Source: Alphaproteobacteria bacterium (lineage in GTDB: Bacteria > Pseudomonadota > Alphaproteobacteria > Caulobacterales > Hyphomonadaceae). From it: DNA of 64,000 nucleotides. The stretch spans positions 1 through 64,000 of the forward strand of contig JAHJSB010000023.1 in the NCBI GenBank assembly GCA_018830285.1. Direction: 5' to 3'. Position numbers and translations under genes: made by a program. The notes beneath the pieces are model-generated. The model saw only the letters and a list, made by a program, of their open reading frames with translations. It searched no databases and was not told the origin of the DNA. Numbering within the stretch: the first letter of the stretch is position 1; each line of letters begins with the position of its first letter. Positions 63,343-64,000 of the stretch are shown piece after piece.

Positions 63343-64000
63343 GCGGAATGGCGACGGTCTCCGCCATCGTCGTGTCCTATCGGACCGGCCCGCGTCTGCA
63401 AGAATGCCTGTACGCCCTGAAATCGGATCCGGATATTTCCGAGATCATCCTCGTCGACAATGGCAACCCGCCGGACGCCGAGGCCTGGATCGATGGCTTT
63501 ATCGCCCGAACCGACAAGGCGCGCCTCATCCGGTCGGGGGATAATCCGGGATTCGGAACGGCTGTGAACCAGGGCGCGGCGAGCGCACTGGGCGAGATCC
63601 TGCTTGTGATCAATCCGGACGCCGTGATCCGTCGCGGCTCGGTCGGGCCACTGCTTGCGGCGCGGCAGGGGCACCCAGAACCGGTGCTGGTCGGAGGCAA
63701 GATTTTCGATACGGGCGGCCATGAAGAGCGTGGGTGCCGGCGCAATACGCTGACGCTGTGGCGCGCCTTTGGCCTGGGTAAATGGACGCTGGAAGACCAG
63801 CCGACACCGACCGGACCGATCCCTGTCGGCGCTGTGTCCGGTGCCTTTTTCCTGATGGGGCGAAAGGCGTTTCGCAAGCTGGGCGGTTTCGACGAGACTT
63901 ACTTCCTGCATGTCGAAGACGTCGACCTCTGCCGCCGCGTGGCCGAAGCGGGCGGCAGTGTCATCTACCAGCCGCTTGCCGGCGCGCTGCACTACGGGTC
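63339..64000 (+). CDS. Family 2 glycosyltransferase, cut by window end
   Basis: The frame opens at ATG 63339, overlapping the previous stop (ATGA), and stays open for 220 codons to the window edge. The sequence is that of WcaA/rhamnosyltransferase-type GT2 proteins: TVSAIVVSYRTGPRLQECL, EIILVDNGNPPD, GDNPGFGTAVNQGA, LLVINPDAVI (the DxD region as NPDA), and GGFDETYFLHVEDVDLCRR near the acceptor site. It probably builds a surface polysaccharide handled by the adjoining ligase or polymerase. The C-terminus is outside the window. Confidence 0.9.
   Translation, partial: MSGMATVSAIVVSYRTGPRLQECLYALKSDPDISEIILVDNGNPPDAEAWIDGFIARTDKARLIRSGDNPGFGTAVNQGAASALGEILLVINPDAVIRRGSVGPLLAARQGHPEPVLVGGKIFDTGGHEERGCRRNTLTLWRAFGLGKWTLEDQPTPTGPIPVGAVSGAFFLMGRKAFRKLGGFDETYFLHVEDVDLCRRVAEAGGSVIYQPLAGALHYG

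Overview
The window is about 64 kb of GC-rich chromosome from an alphaproteobacterium, most likely of the Hyphomonadaceae/Caulobacterales type (inference from protein character and gene neighbourhoods; no search was run). Lineage signals are the helicase C-terminus / S4 protein / fdxA / CarD-CdnL neighbourhood, sdhCDAB with alphaproteobacterial anchor subunits, hemC-hemD followed by a mitofilin-like (Mic60) protein and HemY, and an EnvC / CtpA / divergent polysaccharide deacetylase / RppH series. Most genes are tightly packed, with many 4-base ATGA or GTGA stop-start overlaps and several GTG or TTG starts.

Layout. 1-3.5 kb: helicase C-terminus, S4 protein, TerB-like protein, fdxA and cdnL, ended by a terminator. 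3.5-9 kb: acyl-CoA ligase, then proA-nadD-ThiF-like as an overlapping operon, then an alpha/beta hydrolase. 9-12.4 kb: sdhCDAB on the minus strand. 12.5-21 kb: DUF885 protein, amidotransferase, phosphomannomutase, UDP-sugar dehydrogenase, fructose-6-phosphate aldolase-type transaldolase, thiD, PhzF-like. 21-25.7 kb: envelope polysaccharide modification genes (acyltransferase-3, NodB-type deacetylase lipoprotein, SGNH-like protein with an MBOAT acyltransferase). 25.7-30.2 kb: tRNA-Leu(CAA), ExoD, DsbB-like, acyl-CoA dehydrogenase, second DUF885 lipoprotein. 30.3-34.7 kb: hemC-hemD-Mic60-hemY. 34.8-38.6 kb: tRNA-Thr(CGT) followed by an AT-richer accessory segment holding a hypothetical protein, an XRE regulator, a class II Fic protein and a frameshifted tyrosine integrase remnant. 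38.6-42.9 kb: SMR-type transporter, GT2, large membrane protein, thpR, DUF2853. 43-49 kb: BI-1 protein, mdh, GNAT, redoxin, M28 peptidase, HEPN-like protein. 48.4-55.6 kb: EnvC-CtpA-deacetylase-RppH, hydrolase, aminotransferase IV, sulfotransferase-like, secreted small protein. 56-64 kb: folE, cysS, Fe-S scaffold, yidD, thrS, O-antigen ligase/polymerase-like protein and a GT2 cut by the window end.

The signals that look least described are regulatory. Upstream of cysS is a 16-codon ORF ending in three Cys codons directly before its stop; those codons form one arm of a hairpin, and further mutually exclusive GCCC/GGGC hairpins follow. Upstream of thrS is a 21-codon ORF with five Thr codons, also followed by competing hairpins. 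Both ORFs begin a few bases after a plausible -10 element, so both may be leaderless leader peptides for ribosome-mediated attenuation by the cognate amino acid or aminoacyl-tRNA. Separately, seven GTCGAAA copies spaced 20, 30, 27, 20, 30 and 60 bases apart lie directly upstream of the Fic gene and look like a helically phased operator array. These readings are inferences from the sequence and need conservation and transcription-start data.
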